In this document: piece after piece, positions 9,178 through 18,190 of the stretch | How the letters are laid out: each line of letters opens with the position of its first letter | Numbering within the stretch: the first letter of the stretch is position 1 | Assembly: GCA_036897625.1 (NCBI GenBank) | Contig: JAYMTA010001038.1 | Span: 1-22,239 of the forward strand | Length of the DNA stretch: 22,239 bases | DNA from: Pelargonium cotyledonis | Lineage: Eukaryota; Streptophyta; Magnoliopsida; Geraniales; Geraniaceae | Direction of reading: 5' to 3' | The notes under the pieces: model-generated | What the model was told of the DNA's origin: nothing | What the model saw: the letters and a program-made list of their open reading frames with translations, nothing else | The model's database searches: none | Translations under genes and position numbers: made by a program

Positions 9178-10996
9178 ATGGAAACAGCAGATATGAAGCT
9201 TCCACAGATGATCATTAATGGTTGCAGCCATCTCAGAACATTTGTCTGGATACTTGTTACTCTGTCTTTATCTGCTTCTTCACTGTCACAAGGTATGCTA
9301 ATGCCACAAGTACTTATAAGTGTCCACTTCATTCGTAAAGTTTCCGATTCTGATGATTATGTCTTCTTCTTTTCTCATTGCAGGAAAAGACCTTCCCTAC
9401 TTGACTTCAGACGTTGAAGAAGTCGCGGGCAAGTCTTTTGATTACATTGTTGTAGGTGGAGGAACTGCTGGTTGCCCCCTGGCCGCAACCCTTTCCAAGA
9501 GCTTCTCAGTGCTACTGATAGAGAGAGGCGATTCGTCTTTCGACAATCCCTTGATATTTGATAAAAATAAGTATGGTTTCTCACTGATACAGATTGATGA
9601 ATACTCATCAGTGGCTCAGAGCTTCATGTCTGAGGATGGGATTGGGAATCTCAGAGGAAGAGTTCTTGGAGGGTCATCAGCCATCAATGGTGGGTTCTAT
9701 AGTAGAGCTAGTCGTGATTTTGTTAGAAGAGTTGGGTGGGATGAGGAACTGGTAACGGAAGCTTATGAATGGGTGGAGTCTAAAATAATCTTCAAACCCG
9801 AGTTGAGTCCATGGCAGTTTGCTGTGCAATTTGGCTTTCTTGAAGCTGGAATTGAACCTTACAATGGTTTCAGCTTGGACCATATTGAGGGGACAAAGAT
9901 TGGAGGAAGCTCTTTTGATGAATTTGGGAAGAGACACACCTCAGCTGATCTTCTCCAGGCAGGAAATCAGAAAAGCATGACAGTTCTTGTGAATGCAACT
10001 GTGAAAAATGTCATTTTCCATAACTATTGTAAGCACTAAATGGTTAAGCTTAAGCATCATTGAAACTGCATATTTTTTTTGGTTCACACACTTTCATATG
10101 ATGCAGGTCACGAAAGCGGGCCAATGGTTCATGGTATCAGATTCATCAAAAGTGGTGGAAACAACACAGAAGAAACCTATGAAGCTTACCTCAACCAGCC
10201 AGAGAATTCGAGCTCATGGGGAGATGTTATTTTGACAGCAGGAGCAGTAGGGAGTCCTCAAATTTTGCTGCTAAGTGGCATTGGACCAGAGAAGCACCTC
10301 AATGACTTGAAGATCCCAATAGTGATGAACCTGAAAGGAGTTGGTGAGGGAATGCAAGACAATCCTGGCATTGCCATTGCTGCTGATACTCAGCCACAGA
10401 ACCAGCTACCCGAGCCACCTCAAGTTGTGGGGATAGCAAATGACTATAAAATCATAGTTGAAGCTGGAATTGTACCCATCAGCTTCAATGCAACAAAGAT
10501 GCCAATTGCTGGGAAAGTCGCATTCCCTGAATCAAAAGGTAAGCTTGAACTGAACAACACAGACCCCAGGCAAAACCCTTCAGTCAGATTCAACTATCTG
10601 CAAGAGGAAGGGGACTTGAAGCAATGTGTGGAGATATATCAGTTAGTCCAGAAAGTTGCAAGGTCTGAATCAGTAGCTATGTTCCTTGGAACCGAGCTCA
10701 ATAAACATGAGATGACCACTGAACAACAGCTTAGAAAGCTTTGCAAGAAGAATGTGAGGACTTATTACCATTTTCATGGGGGTTGCTTGGTGGGATCAGT
10801 TGTTGATGAGAGCTACAAGGTGTTTGGGGTCAAGGGGCTGAGAGTTGTGGATGGCTCAACATTCATGGAATCACCTGGCACAAATCCTATGGCCACTGTC
10901 TTGATGCTAGGAAGGTACCAAGGAATGAAGATACTCAGAGAAAGGAGACACTCAGATGCTCCTGCTCCTGCTCCTCACAATCAACATGACCCTTAA
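9178..10996 (+). CDS. HOTHEAD/mandelonitrile-lyase-like GMC oxidoreductase, copy 1
   Basis: Exons 9178-9292, 9384-10028 and 10107-10996 give 1650 nt, 549 residues, the usual size for this plant family. An N-terminal hydrophobic segment (about 21-35) looks like a signal peptide, so the enzyme is probably secreted or in the endomembrane system. FAD binding is shown by DYIVVGGGTAGCPLAATLS (58-76) and the Glu of LLIERG (85). GMC signature 1 is GRVLGGSSAING (130-141) and signature 2 is GAVGSPQILLLSGIGP. The catalytic region has HFHGG (His475, His477) and GTNP (Asn513). Family members oxidise alcohols (HOTHEAD, in cuticle lipid formation) or cleave cyanohydrins (Rosaceae hydroxynitrile lyases). The substrate here is unknown. 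Overall it resembles Arabidopsis At1g73050. The C-terminal tail holds an APAPAP stretch from a GCTCCT microsatellite. It is the upstream member of a tandem pair with 13481-15237. Confidence 0.92.
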
Positions 10997-11067
10997 CATA
11001 AATTTGAACTTTCAACATGTATTGGTACTGTGCTTTATCTTATTTTCAAGATCAAAATTGGAATGTG

Positions 11068-11073
11068 AATAAA
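11068..11073 (+). terminator. polyadenylation signal of GMC copy 1
   Basis: AATAAA lies 72 bases after the stop codon, in the same local context (ATAAATGTGTAG) as the signal of copy 2, so it is conserved between the duplicates. Confidence 0.5.
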
Positions 11074-11186
11074 TGTGTAGTTCTTGAATCAACCAAATTA
11101 TCCAAACCAGAACAAGATATATAATTATTGTTTATTGAATAAATCAGAAAAAAACCACAAATACACTTCTTCTGTACAAGACATCC
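11074..11186. repeat. duplicated GMC 3' flank, left copy
   Basis: This stretch (for example CCAGAACAAGATATATAA and TTCTGTACAAGA) is also found downstream of the second GMC gene at about 15323-15490, where it runs on into the 3' flank of the minus-strand RING gene. The match stops here at about 11180-11186, the junction of the tandem duplication. Confidence 0.75.
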
Positions 11187-11348
11187 AGTGGAAGCACAAG
11201 TTCTGATGACCATTGTGTTGAGCAACCATCTGCTAAAAGATCAATGACCCATAAAGAAAAGAGTGAATGGTCTTTTTTGCTTGACTTGAACCGCCAGAAT
11301 CATACGGATTCAACTCCAAAAACAAAATACCTGAACAAAAGGAAATAG
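11187..11348 (+). pseudogene. broken fragment of the MYB-CC last exon
   Basis: Bases 11187-11348 repeat the end of the MYB-CC gene (8425-8613), starting abruptly at AGTGGAAGCACAAGTTC and keeping the terminal TAG (11346-11348). Similarity continues about 50 bases into the 3' UTR. Compared with the intact gene there is a deletion of about 20 bases (around 11267), further small indels in the segment coding for the two DLN motifs, and several substitutions. There is no promoter, start or DNA-binding domain, so it cannot make a MYB-CC protein. It marks the left edge of the second unit of the tandem duplication. Confidence 0.88.
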
Positions 11349-11444
11349 AATGTTTTTTTTTAATGAGTATTTACAATTTTGAGACTTGGATTCCACATGT
11401 TTTTTTTTTCTTTTCCTGAGAATATTTAATATCATTAATTTTAT

Positions 11445-11466
11445 TAAAAATAACTCGTGCAACACA
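11445..11466. repeat. 22-bp direct repeat, left copy
   Basis: TAAAAATAACTCGTGCAACA plus CA. It matches 13394-13415 at 20 of 22 positions in the same orientation, about 1.95 kb away. The YCGTGCAACACA phrase is of a kind often seen at the ends of plant repeats. The assignment is tentative. Confidence 0.5.
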
Positions 11467-11522
11467 AAAATTATAAATTTGTTTTGTTTTAAAGTGAAGC
11501 TTGTAAAAAGAAAAAAAGAAAA

Positions 11523-11868
11523 GGGTTAATTAGTTTCAGACCCCTGAATTTACTTAAATTTCAGATTTGGCATTTATTTAGGGTACTTGTTATTTTAGAA
11601 CCTTAAATTTACCAAAAATTGTAGCTAGGTCCAACCGACTTGTTTTATCAGGTCACCAACAGACACGTCATCACATCCTTCCAGGCCATGTATGCCGTTT
11701 TGCCACGTGGAAGGATGCAATAGCGTGTCTGCTGGTGACATGATATAACAGGTCGGTTGGATCAAGTTACAAATTTTGATAAGTCTATGGTTCTACAATA
11801 GCAAATACCCTAAATAAGGGCCAAATATAAAATTTAAGCAAATCCAGGGGTTCAGAACTAATTAGTAC
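11523..11868. mobile_element. foldback MITE, probably Mutator-like
   Basis: Almost the whole 346 bp is one imperfect palindrome. The left end, GGTTAATTAGTTTCAGACCCC, faces the right end, GGGGTTCAGAACTAATTAG. Further in, CCAACCGACTTG faces CAGGTCGGTTGG, CAGACACG faces CGTGTCTG, and CATCCTTCC faces GGAAGGATG near the centre (11676-11730). A 9-bp direct repeat AAAAGAAAA lies immediately outside on both sides (11514-11522 and 11869-11877), the target duplication length of Mutator-like elements. The flank is A-rich, so part of that match could be chance. There is no coding capacity. Confidence 0.8.
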
Positions 11869-12780
11869 AAAAGAAAAAGACATATTTGGGCGGTTGAGTT
11901 CTTAAATAGATGGGCCCTTAATAGATGGGATCTACACCCACGACTTTGTATTTTGTAGCAACCACTGGACAATTACATTATTATTGAATAAGAGCTTGTT
12001 TGTTAATACTACAATAAAATTGCAAGGAGTTGACGAAAACAGTAAGAATTTGTAGGAAAATGCTCCAAATGACAATTATGTTAGATGTATTCACTACTGT
12101 AAGAAGATGAAAATTGTGTAAAAAATAACTATAAGGAGATATAAATTGTGTAAATGACCAAAATGAACGTGGCTATTTTATCGCATCTGCATATATATTT
12201 ATTTTCTAAATTAATTTTTATTATTAAAACAGGTAAGAACAATCGATTTATACTAGGTTGATCGTACCTGCAATAGCGTTAATCCCCTCATTTATAGTAA
12301 TTGTAACATAAACAAAACGGTCGACCACTTTGATGATTATAGTCGACCGATCCTGAATTTCACAAAAATAAAATAGTCACTAAACATTCGATTAGTTTAA
12401 AACAGTACTTTCAACTAACTCATAAACATGTTGAAACGCATTAGAAACTATCATTTGCACTTCAATGAGCTGGACAATATTATGCTGATTTAGAGGGTGT
12501 TTGGATTAACTTTTCAAAAATATCTCATAATCAAGAAAAGACCAGGTGCAATTATGTGCTTTATCCCTTTTTAAAAAGAAACATATTAACTGTTTGGATA
12601 AAATTGCTGCTAAGAAATGGTAATACTTAATTGATGTTCTATAAATTATAGTTAAAAAGACGAATAGCTATAATAATATTAAAGATAACCAACAAAACGA
12701 ATTACAGAAAAAATATATAACTAATAGAAAGAAAGATAAAAGGACATAAATGTCTTTTACTCGATCAAAATAACTCTTTC

Positions 12781-12962
12781 ATATTTGTGTCAAATGTTAG
12801 ATTTTGTGTTGGTTGAGTAAATTTTGAATTTGTGTTACGTTTGTGTTGGATTTGCTAGTCGAATGTTACAGTTTGTGATTGAATTTGTGTTGGTTGAACA
12901 AATTTAGAGTTTGAATTAGATTTGTGTTGTGTTTGTGTTGCATTTGTGCTGGTTGAACAAAA
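12781..12962. repeat. degenerate TTTGTGTTGGTTGA-rich repeat tract
   Basis: The phrase TTTGTGTTGGTTGA recurs with changes near 12803, 12883 and 12944, with shorter TTTGTGTTG units between them. This suggests an old satellite-like or transposon-internal repeat. No frame is open through it. Confidence 0.5.
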
Positions 12963-13393
12963 AATAAGTGAAATTTCTGGCGAAACTTTGAATTTCGGCG
13001 AACATTAATGAACTTGTTCTTGACCAATGAAGAAAAATAAAAAAATTGTCATTTCAAAATTTTGTTTTGTTGAAGTCATGTGCACAACACGTGATGAAAT
13101 ATGCTGTTTATCCGTCCATTTCCGTCAATTTAATGGATGAAGTCAAAATAAAAATACAAAATAGTCAAAATTTTAAGGTAACCACTTGAAATATTATCCC
13201 ATATTGCAATTATCTTTTGCTGCCATGTACTTGTAGCTATAAAAAACCTACCACGAATCAATGATCCCACCACTATGCAAATCTTGATAATATGTCCCCA
13301 ATTCAAAAACGTACGCAACAATAATGAAAAAAAATATAATCATTCATATAGAAATTTAAATAAAAATAGTTTTTTAAAAATATTTTTGAACTT

Positions 13394-13415
13394 TAAAAAT
13401 AGCCCGTGCAACACA
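13394..13415. repeat. 22-bp direct repeat, right copy
   Basis: Partner of 11445-11466 with two differences. It lies 35 bp before the point where homology to the first GMC copy resumes. Confidence 0.5.
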
Positions 13416-13480
13416 CATAGTATAAAGTAGTTTATATATATATATGTAATAAATGATGCTCATCTCATTGAGCCATTACC

Positions 13481-15237
13481 ATGGAAACACCAGTCATGAA
13501 GCTTACCCAGATGAGCAGGCTCATAACATTTGTTTGGCTACTTGTTACTCTTTCTTTATCTGCTTCTTCACTGTCACAAGGTATGCTGATGCTAATTCCA
13601 ATTCTAAAAGTTTCCAATTCTGATCATGATTTTGTTTTGTTCTTGTTTGTAGGAGAAAACCAACCTTACTTGACTTCGGACGTCGAAGAAGTCTCAGGTA
13701 AGTCTTTTGATTACATTGTTGTAGGAGGAGGAACTGCTGGCTGCCCCCTGGCTGCAACCCTTTCCAAGAGCTTCTCAGTGCTACTCATAGAGAGAGGCGG
13801 CTCGTCTTTCGACAATCCTTTGATATTTGATAAAAAGAAGTATGGTTTCTCACTGATGCAGACTGATGAATACTCATCAATTGCTCAGAGATTCATGTCT
13901 GAGGATGGGATTCAGAATTTCAGAGGGAGAGTTCTCGGAGGGTCATCAGCTATAAATGGCGGGTTCTATAGTAGGGCTAGCAGTGATTTTGTTAGAAGAG
14001 TTGGATGGGATGAACAGCTGGTCCGGGAAGCTTATGAATGGGTGGAGTCTAAAGTTATCTTCAAACCCGAGTTGAGTCCATTGCAGACAGCTGTGCAATA
14101 TGGGTTTCTTGAAGCTGGAATTGAACCTTACAATGGTTTCACTTTGGACCATATTGAGGGCACAAAGATTGGAGGAAGCTCTTTTGATGAATTTGGGAAG
14201 AGACACTTTTCAGCTGATCTTCTCCAGGAGGGAGATCAGAAAAGCATGACAATTCTTGTGAATGCAACTGTAAAAAATGTCATTTTCCACGAAAATTGTA
14301 AGTACTCAACAGTTAAGCTTAAGCATCGATCACTGAAACTGCATAAGAAAATTTAGCTCACATGCTTTTTATATATGATGCAGATAACGAAAGTGGGCGC
14401 ATAGTTCGCGGTGTCAGATTCATCAAGAGTGATGGAAACAACACAGAAGAAACCTATGAAGCTTACCTCAACCAGCAGGAGAATTGGAGCTCATGGGGAG
14501 ATGTTATTTTGACAGCAGGAGCAATAGGGAGTCCTCAGATCTTGCTGCTAAGTGGCATTGGACCAGAGAAGCATCTCCATGACTTGAAGATCCCAATAGT
14601 GTTGAACCTGAAAGGAGTTGGTGAGGAAATGCAAGACAATCCTGGCATGGGCATTAGTGTTGATAGTCACCCACAGAACCAGCTGCCGGAGACACCTCAA
14701 GTTGTTGGGATAGTAAAGCAGTATAGAATCATAGTTGAAGCTGGAATTGTACCCATAAGCTTCAATACAACAAAGATGCTATTAGCTGGGAAAGTCGCAT
14801 TCCCTGAATCAAAAGGTAAGCTTGAACTGAACAACATAGACCCCAGGCAAAACCCTTCAGTCAGATTCAACTATCTGCAAGAGGAAGAGGACTTGAAGCA
14901 ATGTGTGGAGATATACCAGTTAGTCCAGAAAGTAGCAAGTTCTGAATCAGTAGCTACATATCTTGGAACTGAGCTCAATAAACATGAGATGACCACTGAA
15001 CAGCAGCTCAGAGAGCTCTGCAAGAAGAATGTGAATACTTGTTACCATTACCATGGTGGTTGCTTGGTGGGATCAGTTGTCGATGAGAACTACAAGGTGT
15101 TTGGAGTCAAGGGACTGAGAGTTGTGGATGGCTCAACATTCATGGAATCACCAGGCACAAACCCTATGGCCACTGTCTTGATGCTAGGAAGGTACCAAGG
15201 CATCAAAATCCTCAGGGAAAGGAGACAATCAGCATGA
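13481..15237 (+). CDS. HOTHEAD/mandelonitrile-lyase-like GMC oxidoreductase, copy 2
   Basis: Exons 13481-13580, 13653-14297 and 14384-15237 give 1599 nt, 532 residues. Intron positions and phases equal those of copy 1, and the middle exon is exactly the same length (645 nt). The signal-peptide-like segment is at about 15-30, GGGTAG of the FAD site at 58-63, and GRVLGGSSAING, GAIGSPQILLLSGIGP, HYHGG (His470, His472) and GTNP (Asn508) are intact, so the protein should be active. It differs from copy 1 by scattered substitutions, a five-residue shorter N-terminus and a short tail (RRQSA), because a deletion in the tail changes frame and the stop comes early. Intron 1 is 72 bases, a multiple of three, without stops, so an unspliced message would stay in frame. 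Only about 30 bp upstream of the ATG is shared with copy 1. The gene faces the RING gene tail to tail. Confidence 0.92.
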
Positions 15238-15316
15238 CCCTGAACAGAAATTTGATTATAAACATGTGTTGGTTCTGTTCTTTTTATCTAATTATCAAGA
15301 TCAAAATTGGAACATC

Positions 15317-15322
15317 AATAAA
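15317..15322 (+). terminator. polyadenylation signal of GMC copy 2
   Basis: AATAAA 80 bases after the stop, in the same context as in copy 1. On the opposite strand TTTATT at 15421-15426 could serve the RING gene, so the two 3' UTRs may overlap or nearly touch. Confidence 0.45.
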
Positions 15323-15522
15323 TGTGTAGTTTTTGTATCAACCTAATTATCCAAAGCCTCCCCCTTTCTGTATTCTTTTGAGTACTTCCAAACCAGAACA
15401 AGATATATAAATTAATATAGTTTATTGTATACACCAGAAACAAATATAAAAAAAAAAAAAAACACATACACTCTTGTTCTGTACAAGATAATGTAAGAAA
15501 AAAGAATCTCAGGAAAATTTGC

Positions 15523-16206
15523 CTAACCCTCCAATTGTTGTTGTTCATTAGTGCTTGAACTTGAAGAAGAGTCATTAGAATCATCAGGAGTAGCGGTCTG
15601 GTTTGTATCTCCACTTCTCCTCACACCATTAATAGAAAAACTGACCCAAATCTCATTACCAGCTCTCCTTCTCTCTCTCCTCTGTTCATCACCATCACCT
15701 ATCACTGTCCTCTTGCCAAGCTCTGCTTCATCAACTGGCATCTTGTATCTATAAACAGGGCAAGACCCATGAATCCCAAGCCACTTCTCTATACAACCCC
15801 CATGAAACCTGTGCTTACAAGGCATCTCCTTGGCCACCCCACCAGCCTCCCACTCATCCAAGCATATGGCACACTCTGCTCCATCATCTCCTTCAATCTC
15901 CACACTCGGCATGGCCTCAATCGACGCCTTCAACGCCGGCGGCTGACCCTCCTTGCCGGAAAGGTCCCGGAGCAGAGTCTCCAAGCTGGAAGTGCCCTCG
16001 ATCACCACCATGCCCTGAGTAAATGGGTTTATCAGAATGACCCTCTGGTTTGCTGTTCCGTGCTCTGTTTCTGTTCCAGAGCCAGTTTCTTGATCTGGGT
16101 CGGTTCTTGTCAACCCGAAGATGAAGGGTACGAAGAGAGAGAAGTCTCTGTGCCTCACAAGTCTCTCGAACAAAGATGTTTCAGATAGCTCTGCATCAGA
16201 AGCCAA
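15523..16206 (-). CDS. RING-H2 E3 ubiquitin ligase, MPSR1-like, with two unusual key positions
   Basis: A single 228-codon frame without introns, 227 residues. The N-terminal half contains LFERLVRHRDFSLFVPF and INPFTQGMVVIEG, phrases I associate with MPSR1 of Arabidopsis, a cytosolic ligase acting on misfolded proteins. The RING-H2 spacing is exact: Cys112, Cys115, Cys130, His132, His135, Cys138, Cys149. The eighth ligand is Tyr152 (CPVYRYKMP; TAT at 15751-15753), where family members have Cys. The C-terminal tail is Ser-rich and acidic. The expected initiator codon is TTG (16204-16206), followed by ASDAELSETS. There is a stop 11 codons upstream and no in-frame ATG until Met66. The first ATG after it (16195) is out of frame. 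So the gene is either decaying, starts at a non-AUG codon or at Met66, has an unseen upstream exon, or carries sequence errors. The ubiquitin-ligase call rests on the rest of the RING. Confidence 0.75.
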   Translation of the reverse strand: MASDAELSETSLFERLVRHRDFSLFVPFIFGLTRTDPDQETGSGTETEHGTANQRVILINPFTQGMVVIEGTSSLETLLRDLSGKEGQPPALKASIEAMPSVEIEGDDGAECAICLDEWEAGGVAKEMPCKHRFHGGCIEKWLGIHGSCPVYRYKMPVDEAELGKRTVIGDGDEQRRERRRAGNEIWVSFSINGVRRSGDTNQTATPDDSNDSSSSSSTNEQQQLEG

Positions 16207-18190
16207 GAATATAGAAGAAAAAGATTGAAACTTTAGCTACTTTACGGCGAGAAAAGGAGCTTAGAACAACAAGACAGAGACTGAAGATTCAATGATGTGA
16301 AATTGGGAAGTGGGTGGTGCTGGAATCATGTCACTGTTGTTGGTTTGAATTTTAATCTAATTTTTTATTTTTGTTCATGCTTATCAGAAGGCAGAAGCAG
16401 TTCATTTCAATTTAAGCAAGATATTTATTTTTATTTTAATACTAATTTAGTAATTTTATTTTATCGCGTTCAAAAAATAAAATTATTTTATCTATTGCAA
16501 TTGGTTATATTTACGGCGGAAAACACAAGTATGTATATACAAGATACATTATTTAGGAGACAAATTTAGAAGATAGAAGATAGAAAGATTAGAGAGACAA
16601 ATTTAGAAGATAGAAAATCATATATATTATGAGACAATAAATATAGTTTGAATTAGTTAAATTTTGCGATTGATTTGGACTATGATTAGAGAACAAGCCG
16701 ACGGTTCCACGACCACCACGAAGTTGGTGCTCTCAAACAGACTCCACTTTTTTATGCTTTCATGGTGTTCGCCATATCCAAGTTCCTTACCACCTGATTT
16801 ATTTATTTACTTCATATTCACGAATCCAATTGGATATTATAGAAACATTTCAAATCAATTGCAAAGTGGAGTATTTATCACCAAGGTTTATTTATTTTCT
16901 CTTGAGAAAACATCCAAATGATTGTATCATAATCAAGCTCGAATTTATCACTTTTTATGATGTATAAATACTCTCAGCTTATCAATGTATTCATATCGAT
17001 CTGATATGTATAAGACACTTACACTATGAATATGTGTTCCTCAATTTTTTAACAATGGTTTTTAGAAAATATGGACTAGACACTTTACGTATTTTCTACT
17101 GTTTGCCATAAATGAATTGATTGAATAAGTTCGATAATATAAAACACATAAACGAGGATAAATTGATATAACTAATATAGAAAAATATAAATTATCGTTT
17201 ATTATTATTGAACATATGAACTTTCGTGTATATTGCATGTATATAATTTTATATAAAATTTGTGTCATTGTATCTATGTTGTGTCGTGCCCCATATTTTT
17301 TACTCGTGTCTTTGCAATATAGATCACTTTTTCAATTCTTACATTTTTATTATAGAGAAATGAGATTTTGTTTGTGGTTAATAGTCGAGCTAGAATTTTC
17401 CAAAGAGAATGACAACACAAATTATGCTAATTTTTTTTTGCAAGACACTAATGCTCGTTAATATAATAAATGTTATGTTGTTATTCTGGCTCTCAGAATT
17501 TTGAAAATTTAAAATGGAGGAGGAATAGGCATCAACACAGTTGAGGCATTAATGAGATAGGTAATAGAGTCTGAAAATAAAGAGATCACAAGTTTTTTTT
17601 TTTTTTTTAAAGGAAAATAAAGTTTTTAAATACAAGGGTAATTTTGTCCACAAATAAGATAAATAAAAATTAGCTGTGGAAGCAGCCTTTTTAAGTGTGG
17701 AAATAGCAATTCCCATTATTTAAACTTATAACTTCAATTTTTCATCCATTATAATTTACTTATCTTATTTTATACTTGGATTAATTTTATAATTATGTTA
17801 TGTGTCAAAATTAAAATTTTGATGACGTGACGTTTTAATACGCATTATAAACTTATTTTTTCTTCAACTTTTATAGTGTATATTGATATATATTGTAAAG
17901 AATGGTAAAAGAAATACACAAACTATTTGTACGACATGTGTCAAATTTATTTATTTATTTGTTAATATTTTAAAATTGCTGGAAATTTAATTTAATATAT
18001 GTAAATTTAATCTAATTTTCAGATGATGATAAAACTAAAATAAACTTTGTGTAAATTTAAATTTTACTACTTACTTGCCCATTATAAATATATAGTCCAT
18101 AATAAATTCTTCATTATAACATATATTATATTTATGACAAATATTAGAGGTTATCGTTTAAACTCAATTAACGTAGAAATAAGAGACAAG
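16207..18190. other. AT-rich intergenic DNA, no gene seen
   Basis: This is the upstream region of the RING gene, followed by repeat-like AT-rich DNA. The segment at 16690-16790 is less AT-rich but has no coding frame beyond 85 codons of low-complexity type. A TATAAATA with ACTCTCAGC after it at 16961 looks promoter- or LTR-like, but no partner repeat is present. Nothing else can be supported. Confidence 0.45.
16557..16615. repeat. 37-bp tandem repeat, 1.6 copies
   Basis: GAGACAAATTTAGAAGATAG occurs at 16557 and again at 16594, a period of 37. It is a local slippage-type duplication in the RING gene upstream region. Confidence 0.7.

Larger units (their letters stand above)
11401..13449. other. 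foreign block replacing the promoter region of GMC copy 2
   Basis: Homology to the first duplication unit stops near 11400 and resumes at about 13450. In the first unit the matching interval is only about 470 bp and unrelated. The block contains the foldback MITE, a 22-bp direct repeat near both ends and a TTTGTGTTGG-rich tract. No coding region is visible; the minus frame at 13130-13321 is low complexity. Confidence 0.7.

Noticed and set aside
9320-9383. Alternative start of GMC copy 1 at an ATG inside intron 1 (9320)
   Set aside because: It would drop the signal peptide present in both copies. The intron has clean splice sites shared with copy 2.
10535-10545. Strong splice donor (AAAAG GTAAGC) inside the last exon of GMC copy 1, also at 14816 in copy 2
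   Set aside because: The reading frame and family-typical sequence (SKGKLEL) run straight through it in both copies, so it encodes Gly-Lys and is at most a cryptic donor.
12781-12962. CRISPR-like array or minisatellite with constant spacing
   Set aside because: The repeat copies are degenerate and unevenly spaced, and the genome is a plant.
9178-15237. A cyanogenesis gene cluster
   Set aside because: Only the GMC pair has any link to cyanohydrins. There is no P450, glucosyltransferase or beta-glucosidase, and the second active-site His is Asn.
17216-17461. Plus-strand 81-codon open frame
   Set aside because: AT-driven composition rich in Phe, Tyr and Ile, no motif and no flanking gene signals.
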